This document shows positions 55,997 to 57,154 of a DNA stretch of 57,154 nucleotides, piece after piece (positions within the stretch are counted from its first letter, which is position 1; each line of letters begins with the position of its first letter). The translations under genes and the position numbers were made by a program. The notes beneath the pieces were generated by a model. It ran no database searches. It saw nothing but the letters and a program-made list of their open reading frames with translations, and was not told where the DNA came from. The DNA comes from Chara braunii (lineage: Eukaryota > Streptophyta > Charophyceae > Charales > Characeae): positions 1,639,796 through 1,696,949 of the forward strand of contig BFEA01000189.1 in NCBI GenBank assembly GCA_003427395.1, given 5' to 3'.

Positions 55997-57043
55997 CTAG
56001 GTTTCCGAGAGTCTTCTTCTCCATGCCCCAATCCACGCGGAGTCACCCTGCACTTGGCTTTAACCCCAACAAAAATAACTAAAATTACACATCTACCCCG
56101 CTCAGTACCACAATCAGCAGTGCACAGTCATCCGGCTGGGCACAAGCCCTTTGAAGCATACGGGATAGGTGCTAAGGCGACATTGAAGACGACCACCAGA
56201 ATCTGGATGGTGACCTCGACGACAGAGTGTGGGACTGCAGCAGTCTTGCCCCGCAAAAAAAAAAAAAAAAAAAAGACTCTCCCTCTGAACCACGGGAAGA
56301 TACCGAAGGGAGGAAAGAAGGAGAAACAAAACTAAAAGTTGCGACTGAACTTTTTGTCAGAGCCTGACCAGATGCATTCCTCTCTCCAATTCCTTTCCCC
56401 CTAATTTTTCTCTCTCGTGCGCACACCCCGCCGCCACCTAACGGAAGCTCGCCCCTTGGCTGCCGCTGTGCTCATTACCGGTCAAACCACGAGTGGATCT
56501 TCCGCCAGGAGGTGGATCTATACACGCTAAATCTGGGAGTGAATCCTCCCTATCACAAGCGAAGAGACACAGTATAATTTCAACCAGGATTGCCGCCAGA
56601 CAACACGACCTCGATCAGCACGCCCACCACTACGGAGAGATGGGCCTTCCAAGAAACAGCTCGTGGTGAGAAGGATGACCATCACTGGTTCGAATGATCC
56701 TACCATAGAATCTGAGCAGCAGGCTCAGCCCCTAGGCTCGGTGCTCCACAACCAACCCCTTCTGCTGACAGGTAAGTGTCCGACTGCAGGCTGCACTCAC
56801 CTACTACTTCCGAAGGTAGGATGAGCAGACAGCGGTCACAATGTAAGTCCCCAGTCTCGTGGACAGCCCCTTGCCACTTCTATCGATCGGTCTAAACGAG
56901 CCGAATGGACCTTCTGTCACGACATGGAAAGACATACCACCAGATCCGAGTTTTGCCCCCCCCCCCCTCTGTCTGTACGAGGATCAGAATGAACCTCCCC
57001 CTAATTTGAGGGAGATACAGCGGAGTTTCGGCCCTAAACAACA

Positions 57044-57090
57044 CTAATAATAAAAAAATTAAAAAATAAAAATAAAAATAAAAATAAAAA
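57044..57090. repeat. (AAAAT)n tract, 5' LTR copy
   Basis: A-rich pentanucleotide-like run matching 43076-43127, with a different length. Confidence 0.85.
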
Positions 57091-57154
57091 CCCAGGAGAT
57101 GCTACATCCACCGCTGCCCCACGCATGCATCCGCCAGAGGTAAGCCTCCAATCC

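Larger units (their letters stand above)
35022..57154 (-). mobile_element. LTR retrotransposon with giant LTRs and short internal region, incomplete at window end
   Basis: Read on the minus strand: 5' LTR (from beyond the window to 49866), primer-binding site (49846-49863), a 3.3-kb internal region, then 3' LTR (46552-35022). Both LTRs align over at least 7 kb. No gag, protease, RT or integrase is recognised inside, so it would be a non-autonomous, large-LTR element depending on enzymes supplied in trans. The 3' LTR boundary is TGTCGAGCG preceded by GCGT; the matching flank of the other side lies outside the window. An alternative is two LTRs of separate elements fused by recombination. Confidence 0.65.
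49866..57154 (-). repeat. 5' LTR of the second element, truncated by window end
   Basis: Starts TGTACAGCGCATCGG next to the primer-binding site and aligns with 35022-43180, lacking the 550-bp segment and the first inverted-repeat element. Differences are scattered substitutions and short indels, with a local triplication at 50777. It keeps the older, uninterrupted state of the hairpin array. The end of the LTR lies beyond the window. Confidence 0.75.

Overview
The window is repeat-dominated eukaryotic nuclear DNA. I see no bacterial operons and no intact host protein-coding gene; almost all of it can be read as nested and decayed LTR retrotransposons plus a few smaller elements. The host looks like a streptophyte with a large methylated genome. 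Both LTR families have a primer-binding site complementary to a plant-type tRNA-Asp 3' end, a leader carries telo-box-like AAACCCTAA motifs, and a U6 snRNA relic resembles the plant U6. The Gag, protease and reverse-transcriptase style made me think of a charophyte alga such as Chara, but that is recognition, not a database result.

Layout. Positions 1-1272 are left flank with a 55-bp-armed inverted repeat. Positions 1273-30718 are one giant Ty3/gypsy element on the minus strand: 3' LTR (1273-5343), pol (integrase, RNase H, RT; 5562-8787), a candidate -1 frameshift site (8763-8793), protease and Gag (8739-11897), a 25-bp leader array, and a roughly 5-kb block of unfamiliar, internally related ORF remnants (about 12061-24664). 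A tRNA-Asp primer-binding site (26601-26618) and the 5' LTR (26623-30718) follow. A 7.65-kb solo LTR of a second family (16281-23930, flanked by ACGT) splits one of the unfamiliar ORFs; removing it restores one reading frame. Without that insertion the element is about 21.8 kb, and its extra coding block between primer site and gag recalls the Ogre/Tat plan.

Positions 30719-35021 are flanking DNA with a PIF/Harbinger-like element (31866-33502, TTA duplication), fold-back repeats and a 192-bp tandem repeat. Positions 35022-57154 and beyond look like a second minus-strand LTR element with giant LTRs (35022-46552 and 49866 to beyond the window), a tRNA-Asp primer site at 49846-49863 and only 3.3 kb of internal DNA without recognisable gag or pol. 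These LTRs carry arrays of short hairpins whose stems differ from unit to unit yet stay self-complementary, two copies of a 521-522 bp inverted-repeat element with a 2-bp target duplication, a U6 relic, and antisense glutamine-rich ORF remnants.

The reading frames carry many nonsense codons, most often TGA, as expected from C-to-T decay. The mobile genes are therefore annotated as pseudogenes. The most interesting undescribed signals are the covarying hairpin arrays, the repeated ORF family upstream of gag, and the frameshift signal between gag-pro and pol.
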